Of a DNA stretch of 7,632 nucleotides, positions 1 through 6,736 are shown piece after piece. The DNA comes from J054 sp964613615 (GTDB taxonomy: Bacteria; Pseudomonadota; Gammaproteobacteria; Steroidobacterales; GCA-2729495): contig CAZTIB010000004.1 in assembly GCA_964613615.1 (NCBI GenBank), positions 1 through 7,632 of the forward strand, in the 5' to 3' direction. Positions within the stretch are counted from its first letter, which is position 1; every line of letters starts with the position of its first letter. The position numbers and the translations under genes are program-made. The notes beneath the pieces are model-generated. The model saw nothing but the letters and a program-made list of their open reading frames with translations, had not been told where the DNA came from and searched no databases.

Positions 1-1
1 C

Positions 2-598
2 TTCGCCGTCTTTTTCGGCCAGACTCGCCGTGACGATCAGGATACTTTCAGCCTGCGTTACGACGGCTCGGCCGGCGTGAAGAATCTGAGCCTGTCCGGC
101 GAATACGCGTGGCAGGACAACGGCGGTGACGGGAACGAGCAGGCGGGCTTTATCGAAGCGGGTTGGACCTTTGCCGAGGCTAAATGGACGCCGGGTATTG
201 GCGCCCGTTACGCGACCTTCTCTTCGGGTTTCGATCCGCTGTTTTACGGCTTCAGCACGAACTACGGCACGTGGTTCCAGGGTGAGGTCGCCGGCAACTA
301 CGCGGGGCCGTTCAACACCAATGCCAATATCTGGCACGTTTTCGCGTCCGCGCAGCCGCGGCCCGACTTGTTGCTCGGCCTGCTGTATTTCAACTTCGAT
401 GCGCGACGTGACGGCCTCGGCAACCTGGGCGGCGATGAAGTAGATCTGTATGCGGAATGGACCGTGAACGAGCACCTCATGCTCAGTCCCTTGCTGGGAG
501 TCTACAAACCCGACAAGAGCGCCGGTAACGGGGGTTCTCAGCTGGGAGGCACGGACACCAATTTGTACCTGCAGGTCACGGCGACCATCATTTTCTGA
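2..598 (+). CDS. Alginate-export-like outer-membrane beta-barrel protein, C-terminal part (5' truncated)
   Basis: The frame is open from base 2 to the TGA ending at 598 and gives 198 residues; the GTG at 77 is internal, because the sequence before it (beginning FAVFFGQTRRDD) reads continuously in frame with the same composition. The protein alternates aromatic/hydrophobic and polar residues as amphipathic beta strands do (for example LYFNFDARRDG, EVDLYAEWTV) and ends in a terminal phenylalanine (LYLQVTATIIF), the usual signal for outer-membrane barrel assembly. The segments FDPLFYGFS and GTWFQGEVAGNY resemble the C-terminal half of the alginate-export (AlgE) barrel family, whose members form anion-selective outer-membrane channels for polysaccharide or small anionic substrates. 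The signal peptide and the first half of the barrel lie outside the window. It is separated from the next gene by about 145 bases and is probably not part of the efflux operon. Membership in an outer-membrane barrel family is well supported; the alginate substrate is not, and a general porin role is possible. Confidence 0.75.
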   Translation, partial: FAVFFGQTRRDDQDTFSLRYDGSAGVKNLSLSGEYAWQDNGGDGNEQAGFIEAGWTFAEAKWTPGIGARYATFSSGFDPLFYGFSTNYGTWFQGEVAGNYAGPFNTNANIWHVFASAQPRPDLLLGLLYFNFDARRDGLGNLGGDEVDLYAEWTVNEHLMLSPLLGVYKPDKSAGNGGSQLGGTDTNLYLQVTATIIF

Positions 599-742
599 CG
601 GTTTTTCAGCACTGCAAGCTAAACGATACGTTGAACTCAGAGATCATTGATGAGAGGTGACGGCTATGAGATTCTCGGGCTGGGGTCGCACTGACAGGTA
701 GAATGAGTGAGACACTGAACCTGGGTGTGATCTGGGGGAAGC
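599..742. other. Intergenic region without recognisable signal
   Basis: These 144 bases separate the barrel gene from the MarC remnant. I see only a weak 4-bp stem around 594-608 (CTGA/TCAG with a T-rich loop) and no convincing terminator or sigma70 promoter: TTGAAC at 631-636 has no -10 box at suitable spacing. A promoter for the downstream genes should lie here or inside the remnant, but I cannot place it. Confidence 0.4.
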
Positions 743-1014
743 ATGGACAATCCAGCAATTCACTTTTCTGCTGTGTTCATGGCGTTCTTTGCCATTGTGA
801 ACCCGGTGGCCAATGCGCCGGTCTTCGCCAGCCTGACCGACGGGCTGGACCCGGAGGTTCGGCGGAGCGTTGCCTGGCGGGCGGTGCTGCTGGCCTTTGC
901 AATCGTGGCCGTGTTCACAGTTGGTGGACGGACGATATATTGGCGGTAATCGGCGTGCAGATGCTAATCGAGGGCATTACCGGTGCGGTGGCGTTGGCCG
1001 CTGCCGGGCAATAG
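743..1014 (+). pseudogene. MarC-family integral membrane protein remnant, internally deleted and frameshifted
   Basis: The ATG at 743 follows a purine-rich GGGGGAA and opens a frame with a good MarC-family N-terminus: FMAFFAIVNPVANAPVFASL, then a charged loop (TDGLDPEVRRS) and a second membrane helix ending GGRTI at about 937. That frame stops at 947-949 after 68 codons. The next frame over, from about 937, reads ILAVIGVQMLIEGITG and ends at the TAG at 1012-1014, which matches the last helix of the same family. MarC proteins are normally about 200 residues, so roughly 110-130 central residues are missing, and the join lies in the short ATAT tract at 935-940. This is best read as one gene that lost its middle through a deletion not divisible by three. 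No functional transporter is expected. The family was once linked to multiple antibiotic resistance, but its function is unproven. The 3' end overlaps the longest FUSC frame that follows. A sequencing or assembly error could explain a frameshift, but not the missing middle. Confidence 0.75.
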
Positions 1015-3187
1015 GTTCAACGCCATTTTGTCACGCAAAGCCAAGGAAGCCATCAAGACTGCCCTGGCGATGACCATCGCCTACGGCATCGCTTTGGGCA
1101 TGGGCTGGGACCGGCCCTATTGGGCGGGCTTCGCGGTTGCCTTCATCAGTCTCTCAACCTACGGGCAATCTCTGAACAAAGCGGCCCTGCGCATGGCCGG
1201 TACCGGCATGGGCATCGTGATGGCCTTTGTGCTGATCGCGCTGTTTCCGCAGGAGCGCTGGTTGTTCATGGTGGGCGTTTCCATCTGGGTGGGCCTGTGC
1301 ACCTACATGATGGGCGGTTCGCAGCGTGCGTACTTCTGGAATGTGGCGGGCCTGGTCTGTGTCATTGTCTGTATGGACGCCGGCCCCAGTTCCACGAACG
1401 CTTTCAGTGTCGCGATGTTGCGTGCGCAGGAGACCGGGCTGGGTATTCTCGTCTATAGCCTCGTGGCAAGCTTGCTGTGGCCCACGCGTTCCGGCGCGCA
1501 GTTTGCAGCTGCCGTCAGTGAATTTGTCGCGGCCCAGGCGGCGCTTTGTGTGGGCTGCCGTAACCGGGTGCTTGGGCAAAGCACGGCGGCGCAAACTCAC
1601 GAACTCTCCGCACAGTTAGTTCAGGCCCGCGATCGTTTTCAGACCTTGCTCGCAGCGGCGGATACGGACACCTATGAAGTGTGGGCCCTGCGGGCCCAGT
1701 GGCAGACTTTCCAGCGCCAGGCGCTGGCGCTGACCATCAGCCTGGCGCGCTGGCGCGACACGCTGGAGGGAATTCAAGACATTGATTTAGCGAAAGTATT
1801 TCCTGATCTGCAGGAGATCGACGGTTTGCTGGGGCAGCGCTTCAAGGGCATGGCGGCCATGCTCGCGAACGAACCCCCGGCCGGGGATTCGGCGCCGCTG
1901 GAGTTGGCTGTCGACCGCGCCGGTTTTCGCGCGCTGTCGGCTTTTGAACGCGCTGAGGTGACGGCTGCCCGTGCGCGGTGGCAGGAAATTGAGCAACTGA
2001 CGCGTGGTCTGCTCGCTGCCATCGCTGACATCCGGGACTTCAACAGGATTGCCGTTGACAGCACACCGGCAGACTCTTCGCCGGCGCCCTTCTTCCTGGA
2101 TACGGATCGCCTGTTGAGTGTCTTCCGGGTGTTACTGATCCTGTGGCTGGCCTACCTGCTCTGGATCTATGTACCTGACCTGCCGGGTGGTACCGGCGTG
2201 GTCAGCATGGCCTGTCCGCTGGGGATGGCGCTGGCGAGTATGCCGCAGGTCCGCGTCTCGAAAATGTTCAGGCCGGCAATGCTCAGCACCCTGGCTGCGA
2301 GCATTATCTACATCTTCATCATGCCGCAGCTCTCAAGCTTCCTGGGTCTTGGCACGCTGCTGTTCATCAGCACGTTTGCTATCTATTACCTGTTCGCAAC
2401 GCCCCAGCAGGCCCTTGGCCGGGTATTCGGCATTGCGATGTTTCTTTCCATCGCCTCTATTTCCAACGAACAAAGCTACAGTTTCATGGTGGTGGCCAGC
2501 ACGGCGATGATGCTGCCCATCGTGTTCCTGGTGCTGTTGGTCACCGCGTACATCCCCTTCTCACCGCTCCCCGAAAAGGCGTTTGAACGCCTGTTGCGCC
2601 GCTACTTTCGCAGCAGCGAGTACCTGCTTTCCACGCTGGGCGACTGGCAACAGCCCCTGGGTTCGCGCGAGCATGCCCGCCAGGCTCGGCAGTTGCGCGA
2701 AATCGCGACGCTGCCGCAGAAGCTGGCGGCCTGGAGCCGGGCGATCGGCCCTGGCCTGCTACCAGGCGGGTCACCAGCGGCGACACAACAGCTGGTCGCC
2801 GACCTGCAGGCGCTCAGTTTCCGGATCCAGGAACTGCTGTCGGCGCGGGACCATCAATATCCGCCGTCGTTGATCGCGGCGCTGCAGGCGGATATCCGGG
2901 CGTGGCGGCTGGCGATTCAGCAGGTGTTTCAGCGCCTGTCGGTGGATCCGTCCGATCTCGACCGCCAGGCTTTTCAGGCCGGGCTGGCAGCGACCATCGA
3001 CCACATGGAGCAGCAAGTCAGAGCTGCGCTGGACCAGCCGGAGCAGGGTCGGATCAGCGACGAGGAAGGGGCCGATTTCTTCCAGCTGCTGGCCGCCTAT
3101 CGGGGTGTATCCGTGGCCCTGGGAGATTATGCCGGCAGTGTTGCACCGATTGACTGGCCCGGATGGCGTGAAGAAAGGTTCGCCTGA
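983..3187 (+). CDS. FUSC family inner-membrane efflux transporter (fusaric acid resistance / AaeB-like)
   Basis: This is the inner-membrane component of a proton-driven efflux pump of the AaeB/FusC type, whose known members export aromatic carboxylic acids or fusaric acid. The 734-residue frame shows the family's duplicated plan: a hydrophobic block at about 24-166 (with DRPYWAGFAVAFISLST and GQSLNKAALRMAGT, typical of the first FUSC repeat), a soluble, largely helical section at about 168-370, a second membrane block at about 377-525, and a helical cytoplasmic tail to the end. The length fits the family (about 650-750). The start is uncertain: GTG at 983 lies within the MarC remnant, only 18 bases after an in-frame stop at 965-967. 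TTG at 1028, giving MSRKAKEAIKTALAM, is the other option and would start just after the remnant's stop. Neither has a strong ribosome binding site; AATAGG at 1010-1015 could serve the TTG. The stop overlaps the next ATG as TGATG, indicating translational coupling. Family assignment is secure; the substrate is not shown. Confidence 0.92.
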   Translation: MRWRWPLPGNRFNAILSRKAKEAIKTALAMTIAYGIALGMGWDRPYWAGFAVAFISLSTYGQSLNKAALRMAGTGMGIVMAFVLIALFPQERWLFMVGVSIWVGLCTYMMGGSQRAYFWNVAGLVCVIVCMDAGPSSTNAFSVAMLRAQETGLGILVYSLVASLLWPTRSGAQFAAAVSEFVAAQAALCVGCRNRVLGQSTAAQTHELSAQLVQARDRFQTLLAAADTDTYEVWALRAQWQTFQRQALALTISLARWRDTLEGIQDIDLAKVFPDLQEIDGLLGQRFKGMAAMLANEPPAGDSAPLELAVDRAGFRALSAFERAEVTAARARWQEIEQLTRGLLAAIADIRDFNRIAVDSTPADSSPAPFFLDTDRLLSVFRVLLILWLAYLLWIYVPDLPGGTGVVSMACPLGMALASMPQVRVSKMFRPAMLSTLAASIIYIFIMPQLSSFLGLGTLLFISTFAIYYLFATPQQALGRVFGIAMFLSIASISNEQSYSFMVVASTAMMLPIVFLVLLVTAYIPFSPLPEKAFERLLRRYFRSSEYLLSTLGDWQQPLGSREHARQARQLREIATLPQKLAAWSRAIGPGLLPGGSPAATQQLVADLQALSFRIQELLSARDHQYPPSLIAALQADIRAWRLAIQQVFQRLSVDPSDLDRQAFQAGLAATIDHMEQQVRAALDQPEQGRISDEEGADFFQLLAAYRGVSVALGDYAGSVAPIDWPGWREERFA

Positions 3188-3399
3188 TGAATCCGATACC
3201 CCATGAGTTCGCGATCAGTGGTGTTTATCTGCCGCCGTTGCTCGTGGCCGCGTTGCTGGGGGTGATTGCCGCGGTGGCGACGACCCGCTTGCTCAATCAT
3301 TATCGGCTGGCGAAGTACTTTTTCTATCCGCCCCTCGTTCAGCTGTCCCTCGCCGTGATTTACACTGTGTTTATCGGCACGGTCTTTATCAGGGTCTGA
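3187..3399 (+). CDS. DUF1656 family small membrane protein (AaeX-like)
   Basis: This 70-residue protein has two hydrophobic segments, at about 13-33 (YLPPLLVAALLGVIAAVA) and 45-68 (FFYPPLVQLSLAVIYTVFIG), joined by a short basic loop (RLLNHYRLAK). This length and the pattern 'EF.I.GVYLPPLL' followed by 'FYPPL.QLSLAVI' are typical of DUF1656/AaeX proteins, which are found almost always between a FUSC-type transporter gene and an HlyD-type adaptor gene. The molecular role of AaeX is not established; a small auxiliary subunit of the pump is the usual guess. The ATG at 3187 overlaps the FUSC stop by one base, so it is probably translated by reinitiation, and its stop directly abuts the GTG of the adaptor gene. 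Both size and position support the call. Confidence 0.92.
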   Translation: MNPIPHEFAISGVYLPPLLVAALLGVIAAVATTRLLNHYRLAKYFFYPPLVQLSLAVIYTVFIGTVFIRV

Positions 3400-4533
3400 G
3401 TGAAGATATCGCAGAAATATCTGTTGACCGGCGCCGTGGTGGCGGTAGCGGTCTTTGCAGGTTTGCTGAAGTACTGGGACTACCTGGCCAATCCCTGGAC
3501 CCGCGACGGGCAGGTGCGCGCCGATGTCATCCAGATCACGCCGCGTGTATCCGGGCCCATTGTGAAGCTGGCCGTGAAAGACAATCAATTGGTCAAAGCC
3601 GGCGAGCTGCTGTTCGCCATTGACCCGCGCACTTTCCAGGCCAGCGTCGATCAGGCCCGTGCCCAGCTCGACGGGACGGGCGATGATGTGCAGGCGCTGG
3701 AGAAACAGGTTGAGTCAGCCCAGGCCGGCGTGGCCGTCGCCCGCGCGGCCGTGAACCAGGCGCAATCGACCATTCAGGCGGCCGATGCGACCATCGAGAA
3801 AAACGAGGCCGAGTACCAGCGTCAGCAGGAGATGCTGCCGCAAAAGGCCACCTCCCAGAAGTCCGTGGACCGGGCGAAGGCGAACTACACGGTCGCGGTG
3901 CAGCAGCGCAAAGCCTCCCTGGCAGCCGTAGCGGAAGCCAAGGCTTCGCTGGCGCAGGCCGAGGCGGCATTGGCGGAAGCCAAAGCCAACCTGGGTGCAG
4001 CGGGTGATGCGAATCCCAGCATCCGGCAGGCCATGGCAGCGCTGCGCCAGGCGGAACTGAACCTGGAATTCACCGAGGTGCGGGCGCCTGTGGAGGGTTA
4101 TGTGACCAACCTGAACCTGCGCATGGGCAGCTACGCGGTGGCCAATCAGCCGGCCTTGGCCCTGGTGGATATCAGCAGCTACTGGGTGGACGGTTTCTTC
4201 AAGGAGACAGACGTGGCCGGCATCCGGCCGGGCGACGACGCGATGGTCACGCTGATGAGCTATCCCGATGAACCCATCGCGGGCCGCGTGGACAGCCTCG
4301 GCTGGGGTATTGCACAGACCGACGGCAGCACGGGTTTCGAGTTGTTGCCCACCGTGAGCGCTAGCTTCGAATGGATACGGCTGGCGCAACGCGTGCCGGT
4401 GCGCATTCACCTCGACAAGGTGCCGGCGGGCGTTGAGCTGCGCGTCGGGACGACGGCATCCGTGCTGGTGAAGACCGGCTCCGGGTCTTCATCGGCCCGG
4501 GATGAGACGGCCTCGGCAACGGGTGACCGTTAA
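3400..4533 (+). CDS. HlyD family periplasmic adaptor subunit (AaeA/EmrA-like)
   Basis: This is the membrane fusion protein that bridges the FUSC pump to an outer-membrane channel across the periplasm. Of 377 residues, about 8-23 form an uncleaved N-terminal anchor. VRADVIQITPRVSGPIVKLA and VKAGELLFAIDPR (about 39-77) are the first half of the lipoyl/barrel-sandwich domain. Residues about 78-220 form a long Ala/Gln/Glu-rich coiled-coil hairpin, and FTEVRAPVEGYVTNLN with VANQPALALVD (about 223-258) is the second lipoyl half. YWVDGFFKETDVAGIRPGD and the following strands form the beta-barrel domain, and the last 20 or so residues are a Ser/Thr/Ala-rich tail. The hairpin makes it longer than AaeA (about 310) and nearer EmrA (about 390). 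The GTG at 3400 directly follows the preceding stop, with CAGGG at 3390-3394 as a ribosome binding site overlapping the upstream gene. No other start keeps the membrane anchor. Family certain; pairing with the adjacent FUSC is inferred from gene order. Confidence 0.95.
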   Translation: MKISQKYLLTGAVVAVAVFAGLLKYWDYLANPWTRDGQVRADVIQITPRVSGPIVKLAVKDNQLVKAGELLFAIDPRTFQASVDQARAQLDGTGDDVQALEKQVESAQAGVAVARAAVNQAQSTIQAADATIEKNEAEYQRQQEMLPQKATSQKSVDRAKANYTVAVQQRKASLAAVAEAKASLAQAEAALAEAKANLGAAGDANPSIRQAMAALRQAELNLEFTEVRAPVEGYVTNLNLRMGSYAVANQPALALVDISSYWVDGFFKETDVAGIRPGDDAMVTLMSYPDEPIAGRVDSLGWGIAQTDGSTGFELLPTVSASFEWIRLAQRVPVRIHLDKVPAGVELRVGTTASVLVKTGSGSSSARDETASATGDR

Positions 4534-4536
4534 TGG

Positions 4537-4557
4537 GCGTCAAGTGATGCCTGACGC
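4537..4557 (+). other. Small hairpin between adaptor and outer-membrane channel genes
   Basis: GCGTCA at 4537-4542 pairs perfectly with TGACGC at 4552-4557 across a 9-base loop, three bases after the adaptor stop codon. No T-tract follows, so it is not a typical intrinsic terminator. It could be a transcript-stabilising or partially attenuating stem that lowers expression of the downstream genes relative to the first three, or a chance pairing. It sits in the only real gap (60 bases) within the operon. Confidence 0.35.
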
Positions 4558-4593
4558 GGTGCCGGTTAGTAATTTGTAGTTGTTGATACGCAA

Positions 4594-6186
4594 ATGTCAA
4601 AAACCCAGGTGCCGCATCATGGTTGCGTCGTATCCGACCCAATAACTACGCAACCACCATCCGGCACCATTATTCGCAGTCAACGCATTGCCGTGGCGGC
4701 CCCGCTGGCCAGGCCGGCGCGCCTGGTGGCTGGCCTGTGCCTGCTCCTGGGCCTTGGCGGGTGCATTGCGCTCGGTCCCGATTACGCGGAACCCGACGCC
4801 AAGGTTGAAGCCGACTGGCAGGAATCGAACAACGCACTCATTAACAACACTGCTGCGGTTGATGCCCGGTGGTGGCAGACGAGCTTTCGCGATCCGGTGC
4901 TCGATCGACTGGTCGAGCAGGCGCTGCAGGAAAACCTGACGCTGCGCTCGGCCGCGCTGCGGGTGTTGCAGGCCCAGCAGCAGTTGCGCATTGCCATTGG
5001 TAATCAATATCCGCAGCAGCAGGTGGGTGCCGGGTCGGCCGCCAGGCAACGTGACAGGGGGGATACCTTCGAGGACTACAGCCTGGGCGGCAGCGTCAGC
5101 TGGGAACTCGACTTCTGGGGACGGTTCAGGCGGCAAGTCCAGTCGGCGTCGGCGACGCTTGATGCCAGCGTGGCGAGTTATGACGGCGCCCTGATATCCC
5201 TCGTGTCGCAGGTCGCGCAGACCTATATCCAGATCCGTACCTTCCAGGAACGGATTGACGTGGCGAACGAGAACGTGAAGCAGCAGGAGGAAAGCCTGCG
5301 GATTGCCCAGGCCAAGTTCGATGCCGGCGCTGTGAGCGAGCTCGATGTGGATCAGGCCGAGTCTTTGCTCTACAACACCAGGGCCTCGGTGTCGGGTCTG
5401 GAAACGGCCTTGCAGCAGTCAAAGAACTCCCTCGCTGTGCTGCTCGGCCAGCCGCCGCAGGATCTTGGCTACATCCTGGGTGAGAAAAAGGCTATTCCCG
5501 TCACGCCGCCCGCGACGGCATTGGGCATGCCCCAGGACCTGATCCGGCGGCGGCCTGATATTCGTGTTGCCGAGCGCCAGCTGGCGGCCCAGAGTGCCCA
5601 GATCGGCGTGGCCGTCACAGACCTGTACCCGGCCTTTTCCATCGGCGGTTCCATTGGCACGGTGGCGGACGATACCGGGAATTTGTTCGAGGGCGACAGC
5701 AAGGAATGGGATTTTTCCGGTTCCTTTCAGTGGAACCTGTTCAATTACGGTCGGCTGCGCAGCAATGTCCGTTTGCAGGATGCGCTGTTCCAGCAATTGC
5801 TGGTGGACTACCGCAACACGGTGCTGCTGGCCCAGAGTGACGTGGAAAATGCCATCGTTGCCTACCTGCGTTCACATGACCAGCTGGCTGCCTACCAGCT
5901 GGCCGCGGCTGCGTCCCAGCGGGCCGTGACCATCGCCACCATCCAGTACCAGGAGGGTTCCATCGACTTCGACACCCTCATTACCACGCTCAACGCCAAT
6001 GTGCAGCAGCAGGACCTGTTCGCGAACGCTGCGGGCACCGTTTCAGTCAATCTCGTGCAGGTTTATCTGGCGCTGGGCGGCGGCTGGACGATTCGCGACG
6101 GCAAGGATCCGGTAGAGTTCCTGCCGGAAGCCATGAAAGATGAGATGCGCGAGCGCACCGGGCAGTGGAAGGGAGTGCTGGAATAA
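4594..6186 (+). CDS. NodT-family outer-membrane efflux lipoprotein (TolC-like channel)
   Basis: This is the outer-membrane exit duct of a tripartite pump. From the first ATG it has 530 residues. A lipoprotein signal peptide ends in the lipobox GLGG|C with the lipidated cysteine at residue 57, followed by the family signature ALGPDYAEP. Two OEP repeats follow: the first at about 105-290 includes SWELDFWGRFRRQVQSA and AKFDAGAVSELDVDQAES, and the second starts at about 310 with PQDLIRRRPDIRVAERQLAA and IGVAVTDLYPAFSIGGSIG. Family length is about 460-500. The start is doubtful. A 56-residue signal sequence is too long, no ribosome binding site precedes the ATG at 4594, and a large inverted repeat covers codons 5-25. 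GTG at 4693 would give a normal 23-residue signal peptide (MAAPLARPARLVAG then CLLLGLGGC) but also lacks a clear binding site. The stop overlaps the next ATG (TAATG). Its place after FUSC-DUF1656-HlyD suggests it is their dedicated channel. Confidence 0.93.
   Translation: MSKTQVPHHGCVVSDPITTQPPSGTIIRSQRIAVAAPLARPARLVAGLCLLLGLGGCIALGPDYAEPDAKVEADWQESNNALINNTAAVDARWWQTSFRDPVLDRLVEQALQENLTLRSAALRVLQAQQQLRIAIGNQYPQQQVGAGSAARQRDRGDTFEDYSLGGSVSWELDFWGRFRRQVQSASATLDASVASYDGALISLVSQVAQTYIQIRTFQERIDVANENVKQQEESLRIAQAKFDAGAVSELDVDQAESLLYNTRASVSGLETALQQSKNSLAVLLGQPPQDLGYILGEKKAIPVTPPATALGMPQDLIRRRPDIRVAERQLAAQSAQIGVAVTDLYPAFSIGGSIGTVADDTGNLFEGDSKEWDFSGSFQWNLFNYGRLRSNVRLQDALFQQLLVDYRNTVLLAQSDVENAIVAYLRSHDQLAAYQLAAAASQRAVTIATIQYQEGSIDFDTLITTLNANVQQQDLFANAAGTVSVNLVQVYLALGGGWTIRDGKDPVEFLPEAMKDEMRERTGQWKGVLE
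4608..4668. repeat. Large imperfect inverted repeat (21-base arms, 19-base loop)
   Basis: The arm at 4608-4628 and the reverse complement of 4648-4668 match at 18 of 21 positions: GGTGCCG at the outer ends and TGGTTGCGT at the inner ends are perfect, and the three mismatches lie in the middle. The loop is 4629-4647. As RNA this would be a very stable hairpin. It lies inside the longest reading frame of the NodT gene but upstream of the lipoprotein signal, and the peptide it encodes there (HHGCVVSDPITTQPPSG) is not a known part of this family. It is therefore more likely an untranslated leader structure or an inserted palindromic repeat than coding sequence. There is no T-tract, so it is not an ordinary terminator. 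Confidence 0.7.
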
Positions 6187-6662
6187 TGTCGGTAATCGGG
6201 ACGGGGGATGGCCAGCTCATGTTTACGAACCTGGGTATCGGTGTGTTGCTGCTGATGCTAACCACTGCAATTCATGCGGTAGCCATGAAGTTTGCTCGTG
6301 ATCTCGTGCACTCCCACGCGGGTCGTCTGCGGCAGCGACTGCGGACTTTCCCCCTTTACAATGTCCTGGGGATCATTCTGCTGATGTTCATTGCCCTGTT
6401 CCTGCAGGTCTACTTTTGGGCGCTGACCTACCTGTTGCTGGGTGCGATAGAAGAACTTGAGCAGGCACTGTATTTCTCGATGGTGACCTTTACCACCCTG
6501 GGCTATGGCGATGTCGTGCTGCCCGCCAAGTGGAACCTGCTGAGTTCGATCGAGGGGGCCAACGGCATCATCATGTTTGGCTGGACCACGGCCATCGTGA
6601 TGGCGGTGGTCCAACGCGTCTATTTCAGAGACTCGGTGCCGGGTGACAGTGCCGAGGAATAG
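6186..6662 (+). CDS. Small potassium-channel-like (Ion_trans_2) membrane protein
   Basis: This is a 158-residue ion channel subunit. It has a hydrophobic N-terminal helix at about 16-34, a basic cytoplasmic stretch (RQRLRTFP) at about 47-56, a second helix at 59-78, a re-entrant pore helix from about 92, the selectivity filter TLGYGD at 104-109 and a last helix at about 124-146. The filter is the potassium-channel TxGYGD signature with Leu at the variable position, so potassium selectivity is likely; a working channel would be a tetramer in the inner membrane. No RCK/TrkA-N nucleotide-binding domain is present, so gating is not evident. I chose the ATG at 6186 because it overlaps the NodT stop as TAATG, a usual coupled start. 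ATG at 6219 with an upstream GGGGG tract is the alternative, and it would keep all membrane helices. It is the last gene before an intergenic region with a REP-like element. Its role beside an efflux operon is unknown; charge compensation during export is a guess. Confidence 0.9.
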   Translation: MSVIGTGDGQLMFTNLGIGVLLLMLTTAIHAVAMKFARDLVHSHAGRLRQRLRTFPLYNVLGIILLMFIALFLQVYFWALTYLLLGAIEELEQALYFSMVTFTTLGYGDVVLPAKWNLLSSIEGANGIIMFGWTTAIVMAVVQRVYFRDSVPGDSAEE

Positions 6663-6682
6663 GCGTGCAGCCGAGCTCCACG

Positions 6683-6727
6683 TGGTGCCGGTCATAGCTT
6701 TATAGCTTATTGAGGATTTCGGCACCA
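6683..6727. repeat. Inverted repeat after the channel gene, possible transcript-end hairpin
   Basis: TGGTGCCG at 6683-6690 pairs perfectly with CGGCACCA at 6720-6727, enclosing a 29-base AT-rich loop that itself contains the direct repeat ATAGCTT at 6694-6700 and 6702-6708. It lies about 20 bases after the stop of the last operon gene and has no T-tract. The GGTGCCG/CGGCACC ends are the same as those of the larger inverted repeat at 4608-4668. It may end or protect the operon transcript, but this is inferred from position only. Confidence 0.45.
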
Positions 6728-6736
6728 AAGGCTTCG

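Noticed and set aside
703..1014. 103-codon plus-strand frame starting at the ATG at 703
   Set aside because: Only its last 25 codons look like real protein, and they match the end of the MarC family; the earlier part is an out-of-frame reading of the MarC N-terminal coding, so it is explained by the frameshifted remnant.
3715..4410. 231-codon minus-strand frame opposite the adaptor gene
   Set aside because: His/Arg/Gly-rich with no motif; it mirrors the repetitive coiled-coil codons of the clear HlyD-family gene.
4597..5136. 179-codon minus-strand frame opposite the start of the NodT gene
   Set aside because: Composition and lack of any motif indicate a shadow frame; its apparent upstream part covers the inverted repeat.
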